Shown here in pieces: positions 1 to 5,962 of a stretch of 6,118 bases of DNA; the first letter of the stretch is position 1; each line of letters begins with the position of its first letter. The notes beneath the pieces are model-generated. The model was not told where the DNA came from, did not search any database, and saw nothing but the letters and a program-made list of their open reading frames with translations. The stretch is from an uncultured Moraxella sp. (GTDB lineage Bacteria > Pseudomonadota > Gammaproteobacteria > Pseudomonadales > Moraxellaceae). Location: assembly GCA_916720335.1 (NCBI GenBank), contig CAKAQU010000098.1, positions 1 to 6,118 of the forward strand. Reading direction: 5' to 3'. Both the position numbers and the translations under genes were made by a program.

Positions 1-873
1 GTATTCTGGCAAATCTTTTGCGCTCACCTGACTTGTTCTTTGGATGTAATTATTTTTAATTCCGCGCGCCCATTTTCCAGAAAACGCTTTTGTCATCACG
101 GTATCATTTGGCTTGGCTTTTAGCAGTTTTTGTTTATAAAGTGCGTGAATTGGGCTCTCTTTGGTGGTCAAAAATAACGTACCTATAGCCACCATATCTG
201 CGCCATGTTGTAAAAGTTCATCTATTTTGACTTTACTGTCAATACCATCTGCAGCAATTAAGGGAATGGATACCTGTTTTTGAGTTAATTTTAATAAAGT
301 TAAAGCAGATAATTTTTCTGCATCTTCGTCTAAAAATCCGCCTTGATGACCCCCAGCATCCCCCGATTGTAAAATCACTGCATCTGCTCCAATATCTTGC
401 CATTGTTTGGCTTCTTCAGGCAGGTTTGCCGTACCAATCACTAAAGTTCCCACGTCATGCAGCTTAAGAACCTGACTTTTGTTCAAAATTCCAAATGTGA
501 AACTAGCTACGGGTACTGGATTTTGCAATAAAACATCAAATTGTTTGGCAAAATCATAAGCAGGATAATCATCCAAAACAGGTATCACACCCAATTCATC
601 ATAAACATTTTTCAACCAAGTTGGCATGGGTGAGCTGTATTTTTGGGTTTTTTCTTTAGGCAAAATCATCAAATTAACCGCAAATGGTTTGTCAGTTAGG
701 GATTTTATCGTATTGATTTCACTATGAATTTTATCACAAGACATCATACCCGCCCCCAAAGAACCCAAAACACCCAAATTGGATGCACACGCCACAAAAG
801 ATGCGTTGCTAGCTCCTGCCATTGGTGCTTGGATAATAGGTGTTGTTAAGTTCAACCGCTGTTTTAGACTCAT
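1..873 (-). CDS. nitronate monooxygenase-family FMN oxidoreductase (C-terminus off the left edge)
   Basis: The 291 visible codons give the front and core of an FMN-dependent TIM-barrel enzyme of the nitronate monooxygenase / 2-nitropropane dioxygenase family, which oxidises alkyl nitronates such as propionate-3-nitronate. Seen: PIIQAPMAGAS at residues 12-22 (first barrel strand), SGDAGGHQGG at 170-179 with H176 in the position of the family's catalytic histidine, PLIAADGI at 204-211 followed by HGADMVAIGTLFLTTKES (phosphate-binding end of the FMN site), and TKAFSGKWARGIKNN at 261-275, matching the family's T-x-x-F-[TS]-G-[RK]-x-A-R-G signature. The usual AGGI is ADGI here. Start: ATG at 873 is preferred because AAAGAG (880-885) lies 6 nt upstream; the in-frame ATG at 879 directly abuts that site. 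No stop is reached by position 1, so an estimated 30-70 residues are missing. The gene follows the deacetylase gene on the same strand after 67 bp without an obvious terminator, so co-transcription is likely. A FabK-like enoyl-ACP reductase is a less likely alternative. Confidence 0.88.
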   Translation of the reverse strand, partial: MSLKQRLNLTTPIIQAPMAGASNASFVACASNLGVLGSLGAGMMSCDKIHSEINTIKSLTDKPFAVNLMILPKEKTQKYSSPMPTWLKNVYDELGVIPVLDDYPAYDFAKQFDVLLQNPVPVASFTFGILNKSQVLKLHDVGTLVIGTANLPEEAKQWQDIGADAVILQSGDAGGHQGGFLDEDAEKLSALTLLKLTQKQVSIPLIAADGIDSKVKIDELLQHGADMVAIGTLFLTTKESPIHALYKQKLLKAKPNDTVMTKAFSGKWARGIKNNYIQRTSQVSAKDLPEY

Positions 874-940
874 ACCCATCTCTTTATTTGCTATTTTCTT
901 TAATGTAACACAATTTGTTTTTATAAATTAATTTTATATT

Positions 941-1843
941 TTATCCCCATAATTTTTTAGCATGATAATACACCTGACTATGAGCCTCCACAATCACTGC
1001 AATATCCGGCGCATAGCCACCCCCCATTACCACCACAATAGGAATGCCTGCTTTTTTAGCACACATAAGCACCCGCTCATCACGATATGACACGCCTGAC
1101 ATGGTTAGATTTAATTTGCCTAATTTATCTACATCCAAAACATCAACCCCCGCCTGATAAAATATCAAATCAGGATAAAACTGTGTCATAATTTTGGTTA
1201 AATTTTCATCTAAAATTGCCAAATATTCATCATCGGTTGTGCCATCATCCAAGTCAATATCTAAATCAGATGGGATTTTTCTAAAAGGATAATTTTTCTT
1301 GCCATGCATACTAAAGACAAAAACATTAGGGTTGTTTGCCATAATTGATGCATTGCCATTACCTTGATGAACATCTAAATCTACAATCAAAATGCGTTTT
1401 GCTTGATTTCTTTGCAATAAAAGATGACTTGCCACACAAATATCATTAAAAATACAAAAACCCTCGCCATGCCCAGCAAACGCATGATGAGTGCCGCCCG
1501 AAGTTGATAAACTAATGCCATGTTTTTGGGCGTGCAATGCGCATTCATAGGTCGCATGAGCGATAAAATGTTCACGTTCTATCAAATCATGCGTTAAAGG
1601 CAACCCAAGCATACGGGCTTGGCGACTGGTTAGATTAAGATTTATCAATGCATGATAATAATCATGGGTGTGCGTGGTTAAGATTTCATCTTTACTAGCT
1701 TTTTGTGGCGTAAATAAATTATCTATAGTGATGACATTTTCTTGTAACAACTTTTGGGGCAATAAACGATATTTTTCCATTGGAAAACGATGATTTGGCG
1801 GAAGTGGCAAACAAAAAATCGGAGAATAAGCAATTTTTAACAC
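941..1843 (-). CDS. histone deacetylase-family (class IV-like) zinc amidohydrolase
   Basis: A complete 300-residue member of the arginase/deacetylase fold family, which hydrolyses acetyl-lysine or acetylated small amines using one Zn(II). Seen: LPLPPNHRFPMEKY at 12-25, the usual N-terminal signature; the active-site histidine pair H119-H120 in GGTHHAF; GFCIFND at 128-134; D157 and H159 in VDLDVHQGNG as two zinc ligands; D239 in AGVDVLDVD as the third; and Y277 in GGGY as the transition-state tyrosine. All catalytic residues are intact. DVHQGNG in place of the DxHHGxG of class I/II, and the short length, favour the class IV/HDAC11-like bacterial branch over AcuC or acetylpolyamine amidohydrolase. 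Translation begins at GTG 1843. An in-frame TAA lies just upstream (1847-1849), a weak GGA (1852-1854) sits 8 nt before the start, and the next in-frame ATG (residue 22) would cut into the conserved fold. It is probably the first gene of a two-gene unit with the NMO-family gene. The physiological substrate cannot be read from sequence. Confidence 0.93.
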   Translation of the reverse strand: MLKIAYSPIFCLPLPPNHRFPMEKYRLLPQKLLQENVITIDNLFTPQKASKDEILTTHTHDYYHALINLNLTSRQARMLGLPLTHDLIEREHFIAHATYECALHAQKHGISLSTSGGTHHAFAGHGEGFCIFNDICVASHLLLQRNQAKRILIVDLDVHQGNGNASIMANNPNVFVFSMHGKKNYPFRKIPSDLDIDLDDGTTDDEYLAILDENLTKIMTQFYPDLIFYQAGVDVLDVDKLGKLNLTMSGVSYRDERVLMCAKKAGIPIVVVMGGGYAPDIAVIVEAHSQVYYHAKKLWG

Positions 1844-1877
1844 AATTTAAATCCAAAAAAATAAACCGTAAATCAAA

Positions 1878-1883
1878 ATTATA
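1878..1883 (-). promoter_or_regulatory. candidate -10 box for the deacetylase/NMO unit
   Basis: The minus strand reads TATAAT here, a perfect -10 consensus 34 nt upstream of the GTG start. I see no convincing TTGACA-like -35 at 16-18 nt, so this is a candidate only. Confidence 0.35.
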
Positions 1884-1936
1884 GATAAAATAATTCACAA
1901 TTTTATACCATTGACAAAAACTTCTGTTACACATTT

Positions 1937-1945
1937 TGATACAAT
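1937..1945 (+). promoter_or_regulatory. candidate extended -10 promoter for the MliC-type gene
   Basis: TGATACAAT has the TGn-TANAAT form of an extended -10 element and lies 61 nt upstream of the lipoprotein ATG. A perfect TTGACA occurs at 1911-1916, but the 23-nt gap to TACAAT is too long for a standard sigma-70 pair. TAAAAT at 1952-1957 is another possible -10. The same nine bases, TGATACAAT, recur at 5826-5834 before the right-hand plus-strand start. Confidence 0.4.
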
Positions 1946-1995
1946 TTGCAGTAAAATATGGACCGATTTTGAGTTTTTAGTGAATTTTTGTTATC

Positions 1996-2001
1996 TTGGA
2001 G
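1996..2001 (+). promoter_or_regulatory. ribosome binding site of the MliC-type gene
   Basis: TTGGAG, 5 nt before ATG 2007. It decides the start: the longer in-frame reading beginning at 1911 would add 32 residues ahead of the signal peptide and run through the promoter region. Confidence 0.75.
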
Positions 2002-2006
2002 TTTTT

Positions 2007-2453
2007 ATGAAAAAACTACTCATCGCAACGGGTGTGCTTTCTGCCCTGATTATGACAGGCTGCGCCACCAATCCAAAACCAAATGATATGCCAGCAGATG
2101 ACATGCATCATCATGGCAAGCACCATCACAGTAAAATGGTAGAGCACTATACTTGCGAACAAAATGCCACTGTCAATGTTAAATACAAAAAAGATACAGC
2201 ATTATTAAATGTAACTGCACCTAGCCTAACGCTAAACAATCAAGATATCAGCTTAACTCGAGCTGTTTCAGGTAGTGGTATGCGTTTTGTCAATGAAACT
2301 AATCCAGCTTCAAAATACGAATGGCACGCCAAAAATGGTGAAGCGATTTTTGGAGTAACAGTTGCAGACGGCAAAACTTATGAATTCAGCTGTCAGTCTG
2401 ATGACATGCCACCACCGCCACCAGAAGCCGATGATAGCATGGATGATATGTAA
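2007..2453 (+). CDS. MliC-family lysozyme-inhibitor lipoprotein with His-rich linker
   Basis: A 148-residue predicted lipoprotein. A short signal peptide (MKKLL, then a hydrophobic run) ends in MTGC, with C19 as the lipidated cysteine. Residues ~47-130 resemble the MliC/PliC fold, which inhibits C-type lysozyme in the periplasm: YTCE at 48-51, SGSGMRF at 88-94, YEWHAKNGEA at 104-113 and YEFSC at 125-129. C50 and C129 can form the fold's disulfide. In characterised MliC a serine and a lysine in the two conserved loops enter the lysozyme active site; here S88 or S90 and K109 would be the counterparts. Between lipid anchor and domain is a linker with HHH (34-36) and HHH (39-41); the C-terminus is PPPPP followed by an acidic tail. 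ATG 2007 is chosen over upstream in-frame codons because GGAG (1998-2001) lies 5 nt before it and the signal peptide starts there. The gene converges on fur across a shared terminator. Confidence 0.85.
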   Translation: MKKLLIATGVLSALIMTGCATNPKPNDMPADDMHHHGKHHHSKMVEHYTCEQNATVNVKYKKDTALLNVTAPSLTLNNQDISLTRAVSGSGMRFVNETNPASKYEWHAKNGEAIFGVTVADGKTYEFSCQSDDMPPPPPEADDSMDDM

Positions 2454-2470
2454 GCATATCATACTTATTA

Positions 2471-2500
2471 AAAAATCCTACCAAATTTGGTAGGATTTTT
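2471..2500. terminator. bidirectional intrinsic terminator shared by the MliC-type gene and fur
   Basis: A perfect 30-bp palindrome: arm AAAAATCCTACC, centre AAATTT, arm GGTAGGATTTTT. The core CCTACC/GGTAGG stem is followed by a T run on both strands, so it can end transcription arriving from either side. It lies 17 bp after the lipoprotein stop and 1 bp beyond the fur stop codon. Confidence 0.9.
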
Positions 2501-2501
2501 A

Positions 2502-2939
2502 TTATTGATTTTCTAAGGATTTTTGGCAATCGGGATTACTGCACACGCCATATAGCACCAAAGAATGACCTGTTAGTTTAAAATTATGTGATTGGGCAAC
2601 TTTGTGCTGTTCAGCCTCAATGGCATCATTGTGAAATTCTTCAATTTTACCACACACATCACACACTAAATGGTCGTGGTGTTCATCTTGAACAATTTCA
2701 AATACGGATAAATTATTTTCAAAATTATGACGCTCAACAATGCCTGCTTGCTCAAACTGAGTCAAAACACGATAAACCGTTGCCAAACCAACATCTTCGC
2801 CCTGCTGTGCAAGCGCTCGATACACATCTTCAGCACTCATATGATGATGTTCAGCGCTCTCAAGAAGTTCCAAGATTCGGATACGTGGCAATGTTACTTT
2901 TAAGCCCACTTTACGCAAATCTTTATTGGTAAAACTCAT
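2502..2939 (-). CDS. fur: ferric uptake regulator Fur
   Basis: A full-length (145 aa) Fur repressor. With Fe(II) bound, the dimer binds operators and represses iron-uptake genes in the cytoplasm. Seen: HHHMSAEDVY at 31-40 (histidine-rich hinge, metal-binding region), GLATVYRVLTQFEQAGIV at 51-68 (recognition helix of the winged helix), DEHHDHLVCDVCGKIEEF at 85-102 with C93/C96, and C133/C138 near the end. The CxxC + CxxxxC arrangement and spacing match E. coli Fur (C92, C95, C132, C137), which supports Fur over Zur or PerR. Start ATG 2939 has AAGG (2947-2950) 7 nt upstream. It is divergent from bamE, a neighbourhood also known from Pseudomonas (fur/omlA), and convergent with the MliC-type gene. 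TAATAAT at 2951-2957, just ahead of the ribosome site, resembles one arm of a Fur box, so autoregulation is possible but not demonstrated. Confidence 0.97.
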   Translation of the reverse strand: MSFTNKDLRKVGLKVTLPRIRILELLESAEHHHMSAEDVYRALAQQGEDVGLATVYRVLTQFEQAGIVERHNFENNLSVFEIVQDEHHDHLVCDVCGKIEEFHNDAIEAEQHKVAQSHNFKLTGHSLVLYGVCSNPDCQKSLENQ

Positions 2940-2982
2940 AAAAATACCTTTAATAATTGTTTAATTTTTAACGTTTGCCTAA

Positions 2983-3016
2983 TTTACCACAAATTTATTT
3001 TTACCACAAATTTATT
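2983..3016. repeat. exact tandem duplication of a 17-bp unit in the fur/bamE control region
   Basis: TTTACCACAAATTTATT occurs at 2983-2999 and again at 3000-3016 with no mismatch and no spacer. It lies 44 bp upstream of the fur start. On the minus strand the two copies set TTGTGG 16 nt ahead of TAAATT, which could act as a weak -35/-10 pair for fur. Alternatively it is a paired operator or a slippage duplication. Confidence 0.85.
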
Positions 3017-3085
3017 CAAATTATTTGCCAAAAAATGATAAACTAAACCAAAAATAAAATACCAAAGCAAACACAAGCATTTATA

Positions 3086-3114
3086 TTGATTGGTGCTTTG
3101 TTTTTTGGTATAAC
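3086..3114 (+). promoter_or_regulatory. sigma-70-type promoter of bamE
   Basis: TTGATT (3086-3091) and TATAAC (3109-3114) are separated by exactly 17 nt. Transcription would begin near 3121, giving a leader of about 20 nt to the preferred bamE ATG at 3142. Confidence 0.6.
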
Positions 3115-3130
3115 ACAGTTTTTATGAATG

Positions 3131-3136
3131 CGGAAA
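3131..3136 (+). promoter_or_regulatory. ribosome binding site of bamE
   Basis: CGGAAA, 5 nt before ATG 3142. The upstream in-frame ATG at 3124 has no Shine-Dalgarno-like sequence and would be almost leaderless from the predicted promoter, so 3142 is the better start. Confidence 0.55.
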
Positions 3137-3141
3137 ACTAT

Positions 3142-3510
3142 ATGACATTATTTGCAAAATTTATACCCGTTGCCTTATTTACCGCCATTACTTTATCTGG
3201 ATGTAATATGTTTCGGGTCTACACCATCGATTTACCCCAAGGCACGCCCGTCACTGCTGAACAAGCTGCACAAATCAAAGTAGGCATGAGTCAAGACCAA
3301 GTTTTATATCTATTAGGCAGTCCTGCCATGCGCGACACTCTAAATCCCAACCGTTTTGACTATCTATATAATTATCAAGCAGGGACAGATGGGCGTAAAG
3401 CTGGCAAAAAGAACGTCAAAAATACCGAACACTATTTGAGTATCTATTTTGAGAACGGGCGTGTGGTTCGTATTTTAGGACGTGAAAATCTGCGTCTAAC
3501 GCCACACTAA
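3142..3510 (+). CDS. bamE: outer-membrane assembly lipoprotein BamE (SmpA/OmlA)
   Basis: A 122-residue lipoprotein of the BAM complex, which folds beta-barrel proteins into the outer membrane; BamE supports BamA and BamD from the periplasmic side. Seen: a hydrophobic signal peptide ending in LSGC (C21, lipid anchor); VYTIDLPQG at 26-34; then the SmpA/OmlA domain, with IKVGMSQDQVLYLLGSPAMRD around 44-64 (the typical I-x-x-G-M-x-x-x-Q-V-x-x-L-G-x-P helix-turn) and the beta-strand block FDYLYNY, HYLSIYFENGRVV. Start 3142 is preferred over in-frame 3124 because of its ribosome site and because the shorter form gives a normal signal peptide. It is divergent from fur, an arrangement also found in Pseudomonas, and is followed after only 6 bp by the stop of the convergent 734-aa gene, with no terminator between them. 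Confidence 0.95.
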   Translation: MTLFAKFIPVALFTAITLSGCNMFRVYTIDLPQGTPVTAEQAAQIKVGMSQDQVLYLLGSPAMRDTLNPNRFDYLYNYQAGTDGRKAGKKNVKNTEHYLSIYFENGRVVRILGRENLRLTPH

Positions 3511-3516
3511 TCATCA

Positions 3517-5721
3517 CTAACTACCAAACAATACTTCTATTACTGGCACTTCATCGCTTAGGTCGCTGACTGTGCCAACCTTTTTAAAACCTTCAAAGAA
3601 TACATGTTCACCAAGTTCTTTATTAGCAATAGCGTTTTGAATTTGGTGCAACAGTTCAATGGCTGTAATTACCCTATCATCATTAGCTTGAATGGTTAAC
3701 ACAACGGTTGTATGGTAGTAACCATCGCCATCAGATTCACCTAAAAAAACTTCAGGGTATTTTAAGATTTCATTGCCTTGCAAATCATCTTCACTACGCA
3801 AACGGGCTTGATACATCACATAAACCATAGGTTCTTTACATAAAATCTCCCAAGGGTTAAAGCCACTAATATCATTATCCAGCTCTGTATTATAGTCCAT
3901 AAGCGCTTGATAAAATTGCATGCAAGTTAAATAATAAACGTGATTAAATGACCAAAACACCCCATCAAATACTGACAAATCCTTATCATTTGGCAAATAA
4001 TTTTCACAAACATTGATTCGGTGAATATCCACCACTGGCGGATAAGGAATTTGCGCCTCTTCCAGCGCCTGCATCAAAGCCATATTTCCCTTGTCCAATT
4101 TATACAGCATTTCTTGATGATAAAGTGGCACAAGGCTATAAAAAATAACGCTTTTATCTTCTGATAATTTAGCAACTGCAATATCATCACCATCATCAGC
4201 CTCTAAAAGTAGCATGCATTCAAAATTTGTTCCTGCCAAAGTTTCTACAGATACTGTATGACCACTGGAAAAATAACTTTGGCGATAAAATGGTAAACAC
4301 GCTAAATTTTTTAGCTGTCTAATTGGCCAAAAATCACGCTCATCATCGCTGTCTAACTGCCAATCTGCAGGTAGACGAATCAAAAGTTCAGAGTAAGCAG
4401 GAGTAATCTCATCAGGTACACTCATCATGTACGCACCCATACCACTGGTAACCAAAGTATAATAAGGGGTTTTATCAGTTGGGCTTATTACGTGGATATC
4501 ACAGGTAATTTTATTAGGGGTCATATCACTCATGGTGTGACTGATTTTTCCAAATGTTTTTTCAATGTATATTTTTAAGTTTTGTTCTTCATTATCAGGA
4601 TAGCAAATCAGTTCATCATCAAATGGTTCATGATTATCAATCACCAAGCACTTTTCATTATTATCGTATACCAAATAATCATGCTTTAACATACTGTTAA
4701 TACTGCGAATTTCCTCTTTTAATGACCAATTTTCCAAATTAATAAGATACAATTCTAAATCATCACTAAAGCTAATACTAATTATTTGCCCAAATTTGCC
4801 CTCAGTATTGGGGTCTAAATCCAAACACAACAAATTAAATTCTTCTTCGTCTTCTGTGTTGTCCTCACTGATTGCAAAAGGAATCCATAACCGATGATAT
4901 AGGCGATTTTTGATTTCTTCATCATAAATCATATCTTCTTGGCTAATACGAATGTCTTGCCATGACTCGCCGTAAGTATTGGTTAATTTATCAACATACG
5001 CATCTTGCACCGAAATAATTTCTTCTAATGTTAAAAAACGGTGTAAATCTTCCAAATTTGAAAATTTTGCCCCAAATTTTTGTCCATTAAACGTGCGATA
5101 CAGTTGTTCAAAACTTTCAGGTAAAACAATGCCTAATTTTTTTTCAAAAACTCTCAGTTCAGTTTTGCTGGCAAGCTGATTAAAACTATTAGCAATTTTT
5201 GGGGCTTTTTTTTCCAGTAATGCAAAAAAATCCTCCAAGTCATATTCCACTGTTCCTAATCCGCCATTTTCAGCATCCAAAGTGCTGATGTTTTTTTCTT
5301 CAGCGCGTTCAATCCAGCTTAATAGATCTTCTTCGTTATTATAATCTTTAGAAATCGTTAAATGTTTTTTGGCATTTTGTTTATCATTTAAATAAAAATA
5401 AGAATAACCAATTTTGTAATTCCAGTCTTGCTCATTCTCCAAATCCTTTTCTAAAGATTGAAAAATAGACAAAGCACGTTCAAGGTAAGGAATATTTTCA
5501 GGAATTTTATTCAACCAATATACATTATTGCATGCTCTTGCCTGTTCACTTAAAATTTGCGGGGTTTGCTGAGCGTGTGGTAATGCATCCACAAGTTCAA
5601 TAATCGGAATAAAATTATCTTCATCATCCCATGCTTTTAAAGCAGTGATGATTTCATTTTCATTAATTTGGTCAATTGGTTTGTGATATAAAGTTTCAAG
5701 TTGCAAGACAGCGTTTGTCAT
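3517..5721 (-). CDS. multidomain TPR-like / SUKH (SMI1/KNR4) / SUFU-like protein, immunity-like
   Basis: A 734-residue, acidic, apparently cytoplasmic protein (no signal peptide or membrane segment). Regions seen: (a) 1-145, helical and TPR-like, with YLERALSIFQSLEKD and DWNYKIGYSYFYLND; (b) ~187-335, a SUKH domain, with ELRVFEKKLGIVLPESFEQL and FNG (188-213), GESW (251-254), RLWIPFAIS (277-285) and LLCLDLDPNTEGKFGQII (297-314); (c) ~385-560, suppressor-of-fused-like, with YYTLVTSGMGAYMMSVP (420-436), SELLIRLPADW (444-454), FWPIRQLKNLA (464-474) and FYSLVPLYHQE (527-537); (d) 561-734, which I do not recognise. SUKH and SUFU domains are known from comparative genomics as immunity modules of bacterial polymorphic toxin systems, so a toxin-neutralising or protein-binding role is inferred. 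No toxin, secretion gene or partner lies in the window. ATG 5721 has a weak TGAG (5730-5733) 8 nt upstream. Composition matches the neighbouring AT-rich genes. Domain calls are from visible motifs only. Confidence 0.82.
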   Translation of the reverse strand: MTNAVLQLETLYHKPIDQINENEIITALKAWDDEDNFIPIIELVDALPHAQQTPQILSEQARACNNVYWLNKIPENIPYLERALSIFQSLEKDLENEQDWNYKIGYSYFYLNDKQNAKKHLTISKDYNNEEDLLSWIERAEEKNISTLDAENGGLGTVEYDLEDFFALLEKKAPKIANSFNQLASKTELRVFEKKLGIVLPESFEQLYRTFNGQKFGAKFSNLEDLHRFLTLEEIISVQDAYVDKLTNTYGESWQDIRISQEDMIYDEEIKNRLYHRLWIPFAISEDNTEDEEEFNLLCLDLDPNTEGKFGQIISISFSDDLELYLINLENWSLKEEIRSINSMLKHDYLVYDNNEKCLVIDNHEPFDDELICYPDNEEQNLKIYIEKTFGKISHTMSDMTPNKITCDIHVISPTDKTPYYTLVTSGMGAYMMSVPDEITPAYSELLIRLPADWQLDSDDERDFWPIRQLKNLACLPFYRQSYFSSGHTVSVETLAGTNFECMLLLEADDGDDIAVAKLSEDKSVIFYSLVPLYHQEMLYKLDKGNMALMQALEEAQIPYPPVVDIHRINVCENYLPNDKDLSVFDGVFWSFNHVYYLTCMQFYQALMDYNTELDNDISGFNPWEILCKEPMVYVMYQARLRSEDDLQGNEILKYPEVFLGESDGDGYYHTTVVLTIQANDDRVITAIELLHQIQNAIANKELGEHVFFEGFKKVGTVSDLSDEVPVIEVLFGS

Positions 5722-5752
5722 TTATTATGCTCATTAAGATTTTTTTATTTGA

Positions 5753-5781
5753 ATCGTATTTAGATTAGCACTTTTAGACAA
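5753..5781 (-). promoter_or_regulatory. candidate promoter of the TPR-SUKH-SUFU gene
   Basis: On the minus strand TTGTCT (5776-5781) and TACGAT (5753-5758) are 17 nt apart, each matching 4 of 6 consensus bases. Transcription would start near 5746, about 25 nt before ATG 5721. Confidence 0.4.
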
Positions 5782-5793
5782 AATATACAAACC

Positions 5794-5834
5794 ATGATTT
5801 TATAAACGCATGATTTTATAACCTATGATACAAT
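5794..5834. repeat. near-tandem 15-16 bp units in a divergent promoter region
   Basis: CATGATTTTATAA occurs at 5793-5805 and 5809-5821 (period 16). A third, degenerate unit, ATGATACAAT, follows at 5825-5834 and coincides with an extended -10 element. Units can be read as ATGATTTTATAAACGC, ATGATTTTATAACCT and ATGATACAATACC. The array lies between the promoter of the minus-strand 734-aa gene and the plus-strand start at 5873. Confidence 0.6.
5826..5834 (+). promoter_or_regulatory. candidate extended -10 promoter for the right-hand plus-strand gene
   Basis: TGATACAAT fits TGn-TANAAT and is identical to the element before the MliC-type gene. Transcription would begin near 5841, about 32 nt ahead of ATG 5873. 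No clear -35 is seen. Of the 5722-6118 stretch, which holds no complete gene, this and the repeat are the only native signals I can support before the composition break. Confidence 0.4.
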
Positions 5835-5872
5835 ACCAAATTTTATTCAAATCAAAATAAAACTAAAAAAAT

Positions 5873-5962
5873 ATGCAAATTATCCATCTTGACCCCAAAA
5901 ATCCGCCTCCATTGCCCAAATGTGATGTGGGCCGCGAGGAATGCGTCCTTGCTGTTGGATGA
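5873..5962 (+). pseudogene. 5' start of a plus-strand gene, interrupted by foreign sequence
   Basis: An ATG 32 nt after a good extended -10 opens a reading frame beginning MQIIHLDPKNPPPLPKC that ends at TGA 5960-5962 after 29 codons. The first ~17 codons sit where base composition is starting to change; after about 5915-5935 the sequence is foreign, so the rest of the gene appears replaced. The short strand plus proline-rich stretch is reminiscent of how some RibF (riboflavin kinase/FAD synthetase) proteins begin before their G-N-F-D-G-V-H motif. That motif is absent, so this identity is only a guess. No clear ribosome site is visible. The reading may also be meaningless. Confidence 0.3.

Noticed and set aside
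1911..1945. TTGACA (1911-1916) paired with TACAAT (1940-1945) as one sigma-70 promoter
   Set aside because: The spacer is 23 nt, well outside the usual 16-18; the extended -10 may work alone.
1911..2006. A 32-residue N-terminal extension of the MliC-type protein from an upstream in-frame start
   Set aside because: It overlaps promoter-like sequence, and the signal peptide with its own GGAG begins at 2007.
2588..2932. A 114-codon plus-strand frame inside fur
   Set aside because: It is a shadow of the well-conserved fur gene on the other strand.
3031..3050. Fur box around AATGATAAACT
   Set aside because: Only one TGATAA-like arm is present; the second arm of the inverted repeat is missing.
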